A stretch of 64,000 nt of DNA. It comes from Citrobacter europaeus. Its GTDB lineage: Bacteria > Pseudomonadota > Gammaproteobacteria > Enterobacterales > Enterobacteriaceae. Where the stretch lies: NCBI GenBank assembly GCA_020099315.1, contig CP083650.1, forward strand, positions 2,604,001 to 2,668,000, in the 5' to 3' direction. The notes beneath the pieces were generated by a model that was not told where the DNA came from, did not search any database, and was given only the letters and a program-made list of their open reading frames with translations. The translations under genes were made by a program, and so were the position numbers. Below, piece by piece: positions 9,151 to 18,151 of this stretch; positions within the stretch are counted from its first letter, which is position 1; each line of letters begins with the position of its first letter.

Positions 9151-9367
9151 ACTTCAAACTCCTGAACTCAATTAAGACATCTCTGCACAGCACAATAGCA
9201 GGTGGAAATTCAGGTTGCCAGCGATGCGCCGCGCCTGCCTGTTTTTTCACTGGAGAATTACGTATTCCTCGCTACAATAGACTGAAATTTCCCCTGCATT
9301 TTCTCCTTGCTGCCAGATAAGGCGGCTTTTTTAGTCTCTCAAATAACAACAATATAGTGGTGTACAC

Positions 9368-10741
9368 GTGCAAAAGTATGTAAGTGAAGCGCGTCAGTTA
9401 TTAGCTCTGGCAATTCCGGTGATTCTTGCGCAAATCGCTCAAACCGCAATGGGATTCGTTGATACCGTCATGGCGGGCGGATACAGCGCCACGGATATGG
9501 CGGCCGTCGCCATTGGTACGTCCATTTGGCTGCCGGCCATTCTGTTTGGTCACGGACTACTGCTGGCATTGACGCCGGTAATTGCGCAACTCAATGGTTC
9601 CGGACGCCGGGATCGAATCGCCCATCAAATACGCCAGGGATTCTGGCTGGCGGGCAGCGTATCCATTCTGATAATGGTAGTGCTGTGGAACGCAGGCTAC
9701 ATTATTCACTCCATGCATAATATTGACCCGGCGCTGGCGGATAAAGCCGTCGGCTACCTGCGCGCGTTGCTGTGGGGGGCACCTGGGTATTTGTTCTTCC
9801 AGGTAGCCCGTAATCAGTGTGAAGGTCTGGCCAAGACGAAACCGGCGATGGTGATGGGATTTCTCGGCCTGCTGGTGAACATTCCAGTTAACTACGTTTT
9901 CATTTATGGGCATTTAGGCATGCCGGAACTGGGCGGCGTGGGCTGCGGCGTAGCTACGGCTGCGGTTTACTGGGTGATGTTTATCGCCATGCTGTCTTAC
10001 GTAAAACGCGCACGCTCGATGCGCGATATTCGTAATGAGCGTGGTTTCCAGAAACCGGACACCGCCGTAATGAAACGTCTGATTCAACTGGGTTTGCCTA
10101 TCGCGCTGGCGCTATTTTTCGAAGTGACGCTGTTTGCGGTGGTGGCGCTGCTGGTTTCCCCGTTGGGGATTGTCGACGTAGCCGGACACCAGATCGCACT
10201 GAACTTCAGCTCGTTAATGTTCGTTCTGCCGATGTCTCTGGCTGCAGCCGTCACCATTCGTGTCGGTTATCGTCTGGGCCAGGGATCGACACTGGATGCG
10301 CAAACTGCCGCCAGAACGGGTCTGGGTGTCGGGGTCTGCATGGCGATGGTAACGGCGATTTTCACCGTGACATTCCGCGAGCACATAGCCCTGCTCTACA
10401 ACAATAACCCGGAAGTAGTCGCTCTGGCGGCGCAGCTCATGTTACTGGCCGCGGTGTATCAGATATCGGACTCTATCCAGGTTATTGGCAGCGGTATCCT
10501 GCGTGGTTATAAAGATACGCGTTCCATTTTCTTTATTACCTTTACGGCATACTGGGTGCTGGGTTTGCCAAGCGGTTATATTCTGGCGCTTACCGATCTG
10601 GTCGTTGACCGGATGGGACCGGCGGGATTCTGGATGGGCTTTATTATCGGCCTGACCTCTGCGGCGATACTGATGATGCTGCGCATGCGGTTTCTACAAC
10701 GCCAGCCGTCAGCAGTTATTTTACAACGCGCCGCGCGATAA
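9368..10741 (+). CDS. mdtK: Multidrug/Na+ antiporter MdtK (NorM, MATE family)
   Basis: Inner-membrane MATE efflux pump of 457 aa with twelve helices, identical in length to E. coli MdtK/NorM, which exports fluoroquinolones and other cations in exchange for sodium or protons. It starts with GTG (MQKYVSEARQLLALAIPVIL). Signatures include AQTAMGFVDTVMAG in the first half and DVAGHQIALNFSSLMFVLPMSLAAA in the second. In E. coli the next genes are ydhQ and the valV-valW tRNAs; here those tRNAs lie 39.8 kb downstream, so large accessory content separates the neighbours. Confidence 0.96.
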   Translation: MQKYVSEARQLLALAIPVILAQIAQTAMGFVDTVMAGGYSATDMAAVAIGTSIWLPAILFGHGLLLALTPVIAQLNGSGRRDRIAHQIRQGFWLAGSVSILIMVVLWNAGYIIHSMHNIDPALADKAVGYLRALLWGAPGYLFFQVARNQCEGLAKTKPAMVMGFLGLLVNIPVNYVFIYGHLGMPELGGVGCGVATAAVYWVMFIAMLSYVKRARSMRDIRNERGFQKPDTAVMKRLIQLGLPIALALFFEVTLFAVVALLVSPLGIVDVAGHQIALNFSSLMFVLPMSLAAAVTIRVGYRLGQGSTLDAQTAARTGLGVGVCMAMVTAIFTVTFREHIALLYNNNPEVVALAAQLMLLAAVYQISDSIQVIGSGILRGYKDTRSIFFITFTAYWVLGLPSGYILALTDLVVDRMGPAGFWMGFIIGLTSAAILMMLRMRFLQRQPSAVILQRAAR

Positions 10742-10750
10742 CCCCATAAC

Positions 10751-10773
10751 AGCCGCCATCTGGCGGCTTTTTT
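10751..10773 (+). terminator. Rho-independent terminator of mdtK
   Basis: An 8-bp stem AGCCGCCA / TGGCGGCT closes a very short loop and is followed by six or more T. Confidence 0.85.
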
Positions 10774-10779
10774 ACCGCT

Positions 10780-11478
10780 TCAGAAGGGGCTGGCGTTTTC
10801 GGCATTCACCCACTGTTTGTGGACAGGATGCCTGAAATGCAACTCACTGGCATGCAGCATCAGCCGCGGGGTTAGTTCAGTGCCTGGCAGTAGACGCCCG
10901 CCATACAAATCGCACCCCAAAATAGGATGCCCCAACTGTTGACAGTGGATCCGTAGTTGATGGGTTCGCCCAGTTTCAGGCGTCAGTTGTACGCGCGTCA
11001 AGGGGAGTAAAGTCCCCTCCTCCAGGGGGTGATAAAAGCGCTCAATAACCTGATAGCGCGAGCGGGCAGGTTTGCCGTTAATAGCGCAAATCGACATCAG
11101 TGGAAACAGCGCCGGGTCTTTGGCAATCGCTGCGTCGATAATCCCTTCATCGTTTTCCAGATGTCCGCATAACAGCGCGCTGTAAACCTTAGTGACCGTA
11201 CGCTGGCTAAACTGCTGGCAAAGCGCGGCATTGATAGCCTTGTTGCGGGCAACCACCATCAGCCCTGAAGTCCCAAAATCAAGCCGATGAACCAGCGTGC
11301 AGTCGGGGTAAATCTGTACCAGCCGGTAATGTACCGAATCAAGATTCTGCGGATTTTTCCCCGACAAGCTAAGCAGCCCGCTGGGTTTATTGATAAGCAC
11401 CAGGTGCTCGTCCTGATAGAGGATCTCTATCTCGTCATGACAAGGTGGGGCAATGAAGGTATCGAGGATCGTAGACAT
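10780..11478 (-). CDS. RluA-family pseudouridine synthase (RluA paralogue)
   Basis: Predicted to isomerise uridine to pseudouridine in rRNA or tRNA. The ATG at 11476-11478 gives 232 aa starting MSTILDTFIAPP; an upstream start at 11559 has no family support. The catalytic motif HRLDFGTSG (Asp of HRLD) near residue 86 and the RTHQLRIH motif near 175 match RluA (HRLDMATSG, RSHQLRVH). It resembles RluA more than RluB/E/F because it has no S4 domain. E. coli has no such gene at this site, so it is a paralogue rather than rluA itself. Target RNA unknown. It diverges from the PhzF gene. Confidence 0.85.
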   Translation of the reverse strand: MSTILDTFIAPPCHDEIEILYQDEHLVLINKPSGLLSLSGKNPQNLDSVHYRLVQIYPDCTLVHRLDFGTSGLMVVARNKAINAALCQQFSQRTVTKVYSALLCGHLENDEGIIDAAIAKDPALFPLMSICAINGKPARSRYQVIERFYHPLEEGTLLPLTRVQLTPETGRTHQLRIHCQQLGHPILGCDLYGGRLLPGTELTPRLMLHASELHFRHPVHKQWVNAENASPF

Positions 11479-11611
11479 GAGCGGCCTGGATAAAGTGTGG
11501 GAACGGATGATAACGAATTTTGACCAGCCAGGCGAATCGGCGCGCTTAACCCATGGCAATCATTGCATGATAGAGTGTGGATTATCCCGAGTGCGATGAG
11601 AGGGTTACACA

Positions 11612-12403
11612 GTGCAACAAATCGATTTTTACATGGTAGATGCCTTTACCACCACGACGTTTGGCGGTAATGCCGCAGCAGTCTGTCCGCTCGTTGACTG
11701 GCTGCCCGATGAAACATTATTAAAAATGTCGCAGCAGCATAACCAGTCTGAAACTGCTTTTTTTGTCGCCAAGGAAAATGGCTTTGAGCTGCGTTGGTTT
11801 ACCACTCAGGGAGAAATCAATCTGTGTGGGCATGCCACTCTGGCCGCCGCGCATGTCATCTTTGAACATCTGGATTACCCGGACACTACCCTCCATTTTG
11901 CTACCCGGTTTGTGGGTCCGCTGACGGTCACACGCAGCGGTGAATGGCTGACGCTTGATTTTCCGGCCTGGCAAAGTGAACCTGTCGAGCCGTCCACCTT
12001 ATTGTTGGAAACATTAGGCATCACAGAATACAAAGAGGTGCGCGTCGCACGCGATTACATGGTGGTGCTGGAGAATCAACAGCAGGTTGAGGCTGTGCGC
12101 CCAAACATCCACGCCATGCTTCCGCTGGGGAAAATGGTTTGTATCACCGCACCGGGTGATGGGGAATACGATTTCGTCAGCCGTTTCTTCTGCCCGGGCG
12201 AAGCCGTTGCGGAAGACCCCGTCACAGGCTCGGCACATAGCATGCTGATCCCTTACTGGGCTGCAAAACTGAACAAAACACAGATGCTGGCGCGCCAGGT
12301 CTCGGCACGCGGCGGGGATTTACGCTGCCAACTGACAGGAACGCGTGTTTACATCGGCGGACAAGCTGTAACTTATCTGACGGGTCACGTGCTGTTGCGC
12401 TAA
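11612..12403 (+). CDS. PhzF-family isomerase-like protein
   Basis: A 263-aa member of the PhzF fold (diaminopimelate-epimerase-like), with a GTG start. The N-terminal FGGNAAAV motif, the catalytic-type Glu47 in NQSETAFF, GEINLCGHATLAAAH and the C-terminal EDPVTGSAHSML motif are all intact, so an active enzyme is expected. Substrate cannot be told from sequence; PhzF proteins range from phenazine synthesis to uncharacterised housekeeping homologues such as E. coli YddE. No phenazine genes are nearby. The gene is followed by ydhR after 36 bases. Confidence 0.85.
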   Translation: MQQIDFYMVDAFTTTTFGGNAAAVCPLVDWLPDETLLKMSQQHNQSETAFFVAKENGFELRWFTTQGEINLCGHATLAAAHVIFEHLDYPDTTLHFATRFVGPLTVTRSGEWLTLDFPAWQSEPVEPSTLLLETLGITEYKEVRVARDYMVVLENQQQVEAVRPNIHAMLPLGKMVCITAPGDGEYDFVSRFFCPGEAVAEDPVTGSAHSMLIPYWAAKLNKTQMLARQVSARGGDLRCQLTGTRVYIGGQAVTYLTGHVLLR

Positions 12404-12439
12404 CAGCCTTACCCGAATTAACCCATCCATGGAGGATTT

Positions 12440-12748
12440 ATGTCGAACAAACTCGTACAGATACACTTTGATTTTCATGGTCCGTTTGGGGCTGAGATGT
12501 CGAATCAGCTCGTTGAATTGGCCGAGTCAATCAACCAGGAGCCGGGGTTCATCTGGAAAATCTGGACCGAAAACGCAGCAAATAATGAAGCGGGTGGCAT
12601 CTACTTGTTCCAGGATGAAAACACCGCGCTGGCCTATATCAAAAAACACACGGCTCGCCTGAAGCATTTAGGCGTGACAGACGTGACGTTCAAAATCTTC
12701 GATATCAATGAACCATTAAGTAAGATTAACCACGGTCATATCGGCTAA
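12440..12748 (+). CDS. ydhR: YdhR-type monooxygenase-fold protein
   Basis: A 102-aa protein of the dimeric alpha/beta ferredoxin-like (antibiotic biosynthesis monooxygenase-like) fold. The core LAESINQEPGFIWKIWTE...EAGGIYLF...ALAYIKKHTARLKHLGV aligns through its length with E. coli YdhR (101 aa). GGAGG precedes the ATG. A structure is known for the E. coli protein but no confirmed reaction. In E. coli ydhR lies next to valV-valW; here it lies 38 kb away from them, next to the PhzF gene. Confidence 0.88.
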   Translation: MSNKLVQIHFDFHGPFGAEMSNQLVELAESINQEPGFIWKIWTENAANNEAGGIYLFQDENTALAYIKKHTARLKHLGVTDVTFKIFDINEPLSKINHGHIG

Positions 12749-12762
12749 TATTTTCCCCCAGA

Positions 12763-12779
12763 CGCCCCACTTCGGGGCG
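12763..12779 (+). terminator. Hairpin downstream of ydhR
   Basis: CGCCCC and GGGGCG pair across a 5-nt loop 14 bases after the ydhR stop. There is no T tract after it, so termination is uncertain. Confidence 0.4.
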
Positions 12780-12989
12780 CTGCTACACTCTCCTGCCGTC
12801 CCCCTCATCAAAAGCCCCCCTTTTCGCCACCTCACGATGGCGATATAGCGTGTGCCGCGTTTGCAATAGTTCACAAAATTATCACCCGCGAAAACTACCA
12901 CTAGCCGAAAGCAGTATGAAAGCGTATAAATAAGACAAACAGTATTATTTTATACAAAGTGAATCACCATCAGCTACAGGAGATTTCTT

Positions 12990-13385
12990 ATGTCCGTGGA
13001 CATTACATTGAACTCATCTGCCGGAAGCTTCCCGCCAGCAGGTCATTACTCGCACAGTACAACGGCTGGCGGCTTCGTCTTCATTTCGGGGCAGTTGCCG
13101 GTTACTTTTGATGGCGAGAAAAAAGCGGATGCCTCTTTTGAAGATCAAACCCGACTGGTACTCAAGAATATTGATGCTTGTCTGGCGGGTGCTGGAGTTT
13201 CCCGTCAGCATCTGGTGTCTGTTCGCGTCTATGTGACGGATATGAACCAGTGGCCGACGTTTAACAAAATCTATGGAGAATGGATCGGTGATTTCCGCCC
13301 ATCCCGTGCCGTAGCAGGCGTTGCTGAGCTTCATTATGGCTTCGCGCTGGAAGTTGAAGCCATTGCGTTGGCCCCACAAGCGTAA
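12990..13385 (+). CDS. RidA-family reactive imine deaminase
   Basis: A 131-aa RidA/YjgF/TdcF-type protein. RidA proteins hydrolyse reactive enamine/imine intermediates released by PLP-dependent dehydratases, protecting other PLP enzymes. Family features seen are HYSHSTTAGGFVFISGQLPV, the mid-protein NIDACLAGAG, and a C-terminal HYGFALEVEAIA region; the conserved active-site Arg is seen in VSVRVYVTDM and/or RPSRAVAGVAEL. AGGAGATTTCTT precedes the ATG. The dehydratase gene follows after 27 bases, an operon that fits imine clean-up for that enzyme. It is not the housekeeping ridA, which lies elsewhere in enterobacteria. Confidence 0.88.
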   Translation: MSVDITLNSSAGSFPPAGHYSHSTTAGGFVFISGQLPVTFDGEKKADASFEDQTRLVLKNIDACLAGAGVSRQHLVSVRVYVTDMNQWPTFNKIYGEWIGDFRPSRAVAGVAELHYGFALEVEAIALAPQA

Positions 13386-13412
13386 CGTTTAACGACATAC
13401 AGGTGAACAACA

Positions 13413-14381
13413 ATGACTGAAATGACACTGCCAGATTATAACGATGTGGCCGCTGCGGCAGAACGCATCGCCGATTATGCCAACAGAACGCCGGTGATGA
13501 CCTCCCGAACGGTTAATGAAGAATTTGCTGCTGAAGTTTTCTTCAAGTGCGAAAACTTCCAGAGAATGGGCGCGTTTAAATTTCGCGGCGCCATGAATGC
13601 GTTGCGCCAGTTCACCCCGGAGCAACGCGCTGCGGGCGTCGTTACTTTTTCTTCCGGCAACCACGCGCAGGCCATTGCCCTGTCGGCAAAATTGTTGGGG
13701 ATCCCGGCGACCATTATCATGCCGCATGATGCCCCGGCAGCTAAAGTTGCCGCAACAAAAGGCTATGGCGGAAATGTGGTGATGTACGATCGCTATAGCG
13801 AAGATCGTGAAAAGATTGGCCGGGACCTGGCAGAAAAACACGGGTTGACGCTAATCCCGCCTTACGACCATCCGCACGTGATTGCGGGCCAGGGCACCGC
13901 CACAAAAGAGCTGATTGAGGAAGTAGGTCAGTTAGACGTTCTTTTCGTGTGTCTGGGCGGCGGCGGGCTGCTTTCAGGATCCGCACTGGCAGCGCGACAT
14001 TTGTCTCCTGACTGCATCATCTATGGCGTCGAGCCCGAAGCAGGAAATGATGGTCAACAGTCGTTTCGCAGCGGCAAAATTGTTCATATCGATACACCTA
14101 AAACCATTGCTGACGGCGCTCAAACTCAACATCTCGGGAATATTACGTTTCCAATTATCCAGCAAAACGTGAACGATATTCTGACTGTCTCAGACGATGA
14201 ATTAGTCGCCTCAATGAAATTTATCGCTGAACGAATGAAAATTGTCGTGGAGCCGACCGGTTGCCTGGGTTTCGCCGCCGCCAGAGCGCGTAAAGCTGAA
14301 CTGCGTGGTAAGAAAATCGGCATTATCATCAGCGGTGGCAACGTGGATATCAGCCGTTACAGTGAATTCCTTGCCGGGTGA
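13413..14381 (+). CDS. threo-3-hydroxyaspartate ammonia-lyase (PLP, SRY1-like)
   Basis: A 322-aa fold-type II PLP enzyme predicted to convert threo-3-hydroxyaspartate to oxaloacetate and ammonia. It aligns almost end to end with yeast SRY1 as recalled, including FFKCENFQRMGAFKFRGA with PLP Lys56, FSSGNHAQAIALSAKLLG, the phosphate loop CLGGGGLLSGSALAARH, and the terminal IIISGGNVDISRYSEFL. Serine racemase and threonine dehydratases share the fold, so serine or threonine side activity is possible. Its operon partner is a RidA protein and a YheO/DauR-type regulator follows, suggesting an inducible hydroxy-amino-acid catabolic unit. Cytoplasmic. Confidence 0.88.
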   Translation: MTEMTLPDYNDVAAAAERIADYANRTPVMTSRTVNEEFAAEVFFKCENFQRMGAFKFRGAMNALRQFTPEQRAAGVVTFSSGNHAQAIALSAKLLGIPATIIMPHDAPAAKVAATKGYGGNVVMYDRYSEDREKIGRDLAEKHGLTLIPPYDHPHVIAGQGTATKELIEEVGQLDVLFVCLGGGGLLSGSALAARHLSPDCIIYGVEPEAGNDGQQSFRSGKIVHIDTPKTIADGAQTQHLGNITFPIIQQNVNDILTVSDDELVASMKFIAERMKIVVEPTGCLGFAAARARKAELRGKKIGIIISGGNVDISRYSEFLAG

Positions 14382-14505
14382 TCGAAAAGGTATCTGCTAA
14401 GCGGATACCTTACTATTGTCTGTACATTCCCGTCTGGAAAAGCGGGCCCAGCTCACTGTAAACTGCTCGCAATCGTGGCAACAGGCATCACCGCAGGAGA
14501 CTGGC

Positions 14506-15147
14506 ATGCCAAAAACCGACAACAACTCACTTCTCTGCCAAATTGATACTATCGCCAGGGGCTTGAGTGAGACCTTTTCTCCATTTTGCGAAGTGGTGGT
14601 TCATGATCTCAAAAATCCTGAACATGCCATTTTATCCATCCATAATAACCTGTCAGGACGTGAACCCGGCCAGCCGGCAACAGAGCTTGGCCTGGCCAGA
14701 ATCGCATCGCCTGAATTTCCCAGTATCATTGCCAACTACAGCAACCAGTTTGCCGATGGCCGCCCGGTGAAAAGCACGTCCATAGGCATCAAGGATGAAA
14801 AAGGCATATACGTAGCAGCACTGTGTCTGAATGTGGATATGACGCTGTTTCGTGGCATGCAGAGCGCCCTCGCGCGTTTTACTGAAACCGCAGACTCGCC
14901 TGTTAAGGAACATATCGATCCTGGTAGTAATGAAGTCATCCGCCAGCGTATCGATGACTTTGCGGCTAAGCGCGCCACAACGGCCCGCGCCCTTAAACCT
15001 GAAGACCGTAAGCGACTGATTCAACAATTACGCAAAGACGGTTTGCTTAACGTACGAAAATCTATGGATACCGTCGCGCAGCATTTGGGCGTTTCCAGGG
15101 CTACCGCTTATCTGTATGCCCGTCAGTCAGTTCAGGCGGGTGAATAA
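14506..15147 (+). CDS. YheO/DauR-type transcriptional regulator
   Basis: A 213-aa regulator with an N-terminal PAS-like YheO domain (about 10-125, with FSPFCEVVVHDLKNPEHAILSIHNNLSGR) and a C-terminal helix-turn-helix (about 155-210, RKRLIQQLRKDGLLNVRKSMDTVAQHLGVSRATAYLYAR). The ATG at 14506 follows AGGAGA; an in-frame start at 14416 is not supported. Relatives such as DauR control D-arginine catabolism, so regulation of the preceding ridA-lyase pair by an amino acid is a reasonable inference. It lies 124 bases downstream in the same direction. Confidence 0.8.
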   Translation: MPKTDNNSLLCQIDTIARGLSETFSPFCEVVVHDLKNPEHAILSIHNNLSGREPGQPATELGLARIASPEFPSIIANYSNQFADGRPVKSTSIGIKDEKGIYVAALCLNVDMTLFRGMQSALARFTETADSPVKEHIDPGSNEVIRQRIDDFAAKRATTARALKPEDRKRLIQQLRKDGLLNVRKSMDTVAQHLGVSRATAYLYARQSVQAGE

Positions 15148-15571
15148 ACGGGTTCAGATAGACCACACTTGCCGCAGCATAGAATGTCTGCTCTTGATTA
15201 CCGACACGAAGCGCTCCCGCTATACTAAGGGCGGCTTCGTGCCCGATTTCGTGTCCGATATAGTTATCCACCAGTAAACAACCAAATCCCGCTGCAGTGA
15301 AAAAATAAACCTTTATTTTCGTGCGTATTTATTGGCGCTGAGTAAATAGATGACTTATTTTTGTACGTACACAGTGAAATTTAGCTTTACTCAAATAACA
15401 CCACCAGCATTGCTAATGCTTCACAATAGAACAAATAACAACTAACCCACTGATTTAAAAGAATTTAAAAAATACTGAACTTATTGCACCAATAATACCT
15501 ATGCAATATATATAAATAGCGTGATATCTAAATTATAATTCTTTTACATCCGGCTGATTGGTGAGGTAAGA
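15148..15571 (+). promoter_or_regulatory. AT-rich intergenic region with a long-spaced inverted repeat
   Basis: About 420 bases without a credible ORF. CACGAAGC (15205-15212) and GCTTCGTG (15234-15241) form an inverted repeat around a 21-nt spacer that itself can pair partly. From 15300 to 15560 the sequence is very AT-rich, as expected for a promoter silenced by H-NS-type proteins upstream of the two-gene signalling operon. No RNA gene recognised. Confidence 0.4.
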
Positions 15572-16066
15572 ATGCGGTTAATGGTCATGTTGGTAAGCTT
15601 TGTACTCTCCACCCAGCTTTGGGCAGGTGAACTTTCCAGGCCCACCGGTAAAGTTCTTTTAACGCTGTCGGGTAATATTGAAAATACAAATGCTGATGGG
15701 AAAGCCGTTTTTGATACCGCCAGCCTCGAGAAGCTCGGCATGGTCAGCTTCCAGACCACCTCCCCTTGGTATAATGGACGCACTACTTTTACGGGTATTC
15801 CACTTCAAAAAATCATGGATTATGTCGGGGCGAATGGCTCTGTTGTGAAGGTCACTGCGCTCAATGACTACACCACCGTTATCCCTCTCAGTGATTTCAA
15901 AAAATACAATGCTATCCTTGCTTTAAAAATCAACGGAAAATATATGCGCATCCGTGACAAAGGCCCGCTATTCATTGTGTACCCCTATGACAGCATGCCA
16001 GAACTGAATAATCAGATTTATTATTCAAGGTCTGCATGGCAGGTCAGTAGTATGGATATTGAGTAA
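15572..16066 (+). CDS. Secreted molybdopterin-oxidoreductase-fold protein
   Basis: A 164-aa protein with a signal peptide (MRLMVMLVSFVLSTQLWAG, cleavage near residue 19) and a stand-alone domain resembling the sulfite-oxidase molybdopterin-binding fold (VLLTLSGNI...FTGIPLQKIMDYVG...TALNDYTTVIPLSDF...GPLFIVYPYD). It lacks the conserved Cys that binds molybdenum in sulfite oxidase, so it is probably not a redox enzyme. GAGG precedes the ATG. The GGDEF-EAL gene begins 17 bases after its stop; the pair looks like a periplasmic sensor plus a membrane cyclic-di-GMP protein. Ligand unknown. Confidence 0.75.
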   Translation: MRLMVMLVSFVLSTQLWAGELSRPTGKVLLTLSGNIENTNADGKAVFDTASLEKLGMVSFQTTSPWYNGRTTFTGIPLQKIMDYVGANGSVVKVTALNDYTTVIPLSDFKKYNAILALKINGKYMRIRDKGPLFIVYPYDSMPELNNQIYYSRSAWQVSSMDIE

Positions 16067-16083
16067 GCGTTCAGAGGAACATC

Positions 16084-18012
16084 ATGAACAGAATACTGGC
16101 TGGCATCATCTTTTTTCTTTTTATATCTACCGGGTATATCTCTTTCCTCGTACATGAACGACAACAAGAGCTACAGAAACTGACTCATTACACCGATTCC
16201 TGGTCTGCTGCTCAGTTGGTATCACAATATTACCGATTTGAATCGTTGCTTGGTCTTTACACTATCGATGATACGATGAATCTCGATGATGTACGTATGC
16301 GTCTCGACATTATGCTCAGCCAGAGTGATTTGATAAAAGAAGGTGACCTGGGGCGCTACATAGAAAGCAATATAGCCCACCGTGAGCTGGCGGTAAAACT
16401 TGAAAATACTCTTAGTTATCTGGATGTTAATCTTGAGAGTATGAATCGTTCAGCACTCCAGGCATATCTGAAAAAAATGCATGCTCTGGATGCACCACTT
16501 GGCCGTCTTTCATCCGGTGCCTTAAACAAGGATGTTAACTCGATCAATAACGCCAACCAAAAAATTCAAACGCTGTACTATATTTACTCAGCTACCTCTG
16601 TATTGTTGATAATACTCAGTGCGATTCTGGGCGTGCTCATTTTCTATCAAAACAGAAATATTCTGCGGGCGCACCTTCAGGTCAAGAGTCTGGCCCAAGA
16701 ACTGCAGAAATCTAAAGAAAAGCTACAAATCCAGAATGCTAAACTGGAATATGACGTCTACCATGATTCTCTTACCGAGATGAATAACCGCCAGCTATTC
16801 TGGAGCGATTTAAATAAAACAATCGAGATAGCAGAAAAAAATAACGATGCTGTGACCGTGATGTTGTTCGATTTAGATCGATTCAAAGAGGTAAATGATA
16901 CGTATGGTCATGATGCTGGTGATATGTTATTGCGCCAGATATCAGACCGTCTGATTTCGATGAGCCTGACTTCGGATACCCTGTATCGCTTAGGAGGGGA
17001 TGAGTTTGCGTTTCTGTCGAGCGGTCTGACAGAAAGCCGGGCCGTTTCACGAGCCCAGAAAATAAGTGATTTTATCAGCCAGCCCTACACTATTTACAAC
17101 ACGATTATCAACATAACTACCTGTGTTGGCATCGTTATCTCAGAAACTGAACGTCGCTCCGACTATCTTTATAAATTTGCCGATTTGGCCCTGTATGAGG
17201 CCAAAAATGAAGGCTCAGGTAAGATAAAAGTCTTTCGGCAACGCATGTTAGAAAAGCTGCAAGAAAGCAGAACGCTTGAGCATGATATGGCATTGGCAAT
17301 AGTGAACAAAGAATTCGTGGTCTATTACCAGCCTATTGTCGATTCTTTCAGCCAGAAAATTTACAGCTATGAAGCGCTGATTCGCTGGATTCATCCTCTA
17401 AAAGGTCTGCTGTCGCCTGATAGCTTTATTCCTGTTGCTGAAAAAACAGGAATGATTAATGAGATGGGGAAAGCGGTGCTTGAAATTGCCTGCAGGGAGG
17501 CGGCGTGTTGGGCGGTTCCGGCTAAGATTTCGGTCAATGTCTCCCCTGTTCAGCTAAGCAGCAAAGGCTTTGCCGGCATCGTGTTAACCATTCTGAAAGA
17601 AACAGGACTTCCACCGGACCGCCTCGAACTGGAAGTGACAGAGTCTTCTCTCTTTACTGAGAGTACGACACCAATGAACACGCTTAATAAGCTCAGAGCC
17701 CTGGGCGTGAAAATTTCCATCGATGATTTTGGTACCGGATACTCGTCTCTTTCGCGCCTCAGCAGACTTGCCTTCGATAAAATCAAAATAGACAAATCCT
17801 TTGTGCATTCGATATCCACACAGGAAGACGCCCTTAATATCATCAAACTGATCACCGGCATGGCGAAATCCCTCAATATGAAGGCTGTCGCAGAAGGTGT
17901 TGAAACGCAGGAGCAACTTGAAAGTCTTCAGGCACTGGGCTGCGATTTTGCACAAGGATATCTGTTTGGCAAACCTCAGCCTTGCATTGATGAGGAAATC
18001 AGAAACGGTTAA
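16084..18012 (+). CDS. Membrane GGDEF-EAL cyclic-di-GMP protein
   Basis: A 642-aa inner-membrane protein: TM1 at about 4-22, periplasmic sensor region of about 140 residues, TM2 at about 165-190, a short coiled coil, GGDEF domain (about 225-390) and EAL domain (about 400-640). GGDEF is intact at residues 304-308 (RLGGDEF), EAL at 430-432 (SYEALIRW), and the catalytic DDFGTG at 547-552 and AEGVET are present, so both synthesis and breakdown of cyclic-di-GMP are possible. The periplasmic domain probably senses something delivered by the secreted partner just upstream. Target pathway unknown. Confidence 0.9.
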   Translation: MNRILAGIIFFLFISTGYISFLVHERQQELQKLTHYTDSWSAAQLVSQYYRFESLLGLYTIDDTMNLDDVRMRLDIMLSQSDLIKEGDLGRYIESNIAHRELAVKLENTLSYLDVNLESMNRSALQAYLKKMHALDAPLGRLSSGALNKDVNSINNANQKIQTLYYIYSATSVLLIILSAILGVLIFYQNRNILRAHLQVKSLAQELQKSKEKLQIQNAKLEYDVYHDSLTEMNNRQLFWSDLNKTIEIAEKNNDAVTVMLFDLDRFKEVNDTYGHDAGDMLLRQISDRLISMSLTSDTLYRLGGDEFAFLSSGLTESRAVSRAQKISDFISQPYTIYNTIINITTCVGIVISETERRSDYLYKFADLALYEAKNEGSGKIKVFRQRMLEKLQESRTLEHDMALAIVNKEFVVYYQPIVDSFSQKIYSYEALIRWIHPLKGLLSPDSFIPVAEKTGMINEMGKAVLEIACREAACWAVPAKISVNVSPVQLSSKGFAGIVLTILKETGLPPDRLELEVTESSLFTESTTPMNTLNKLRALGVKISIDDFGTGYSSLSRLSRLAFDKIKIDKSFVHSISTQEDALNIIKLITGMAKSLNMKAVAEGVETQEQLESLQALGCDFAQGYLFGKPQPCIDEEIRNG

Positions 18013-18151
18013 ATCACGGACGACACATTTACTCGTGGATACAGGGCCGCGTTTTTTCTCATCTGCATACCGCGAGCGTTATCCCTGCGGGATCGCAAGG
18101 ATAACCTTCGCAAACATGGTTATATCGGCCCCATGTTGATTCGCTATCAGG

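Noticed and set aside
9151..9367. FMN riboswitch upstream of ribC
   Set aside because: The gap lacks the conserved RFN-element words; in enterobacteria the riboswitch lies before ribB.
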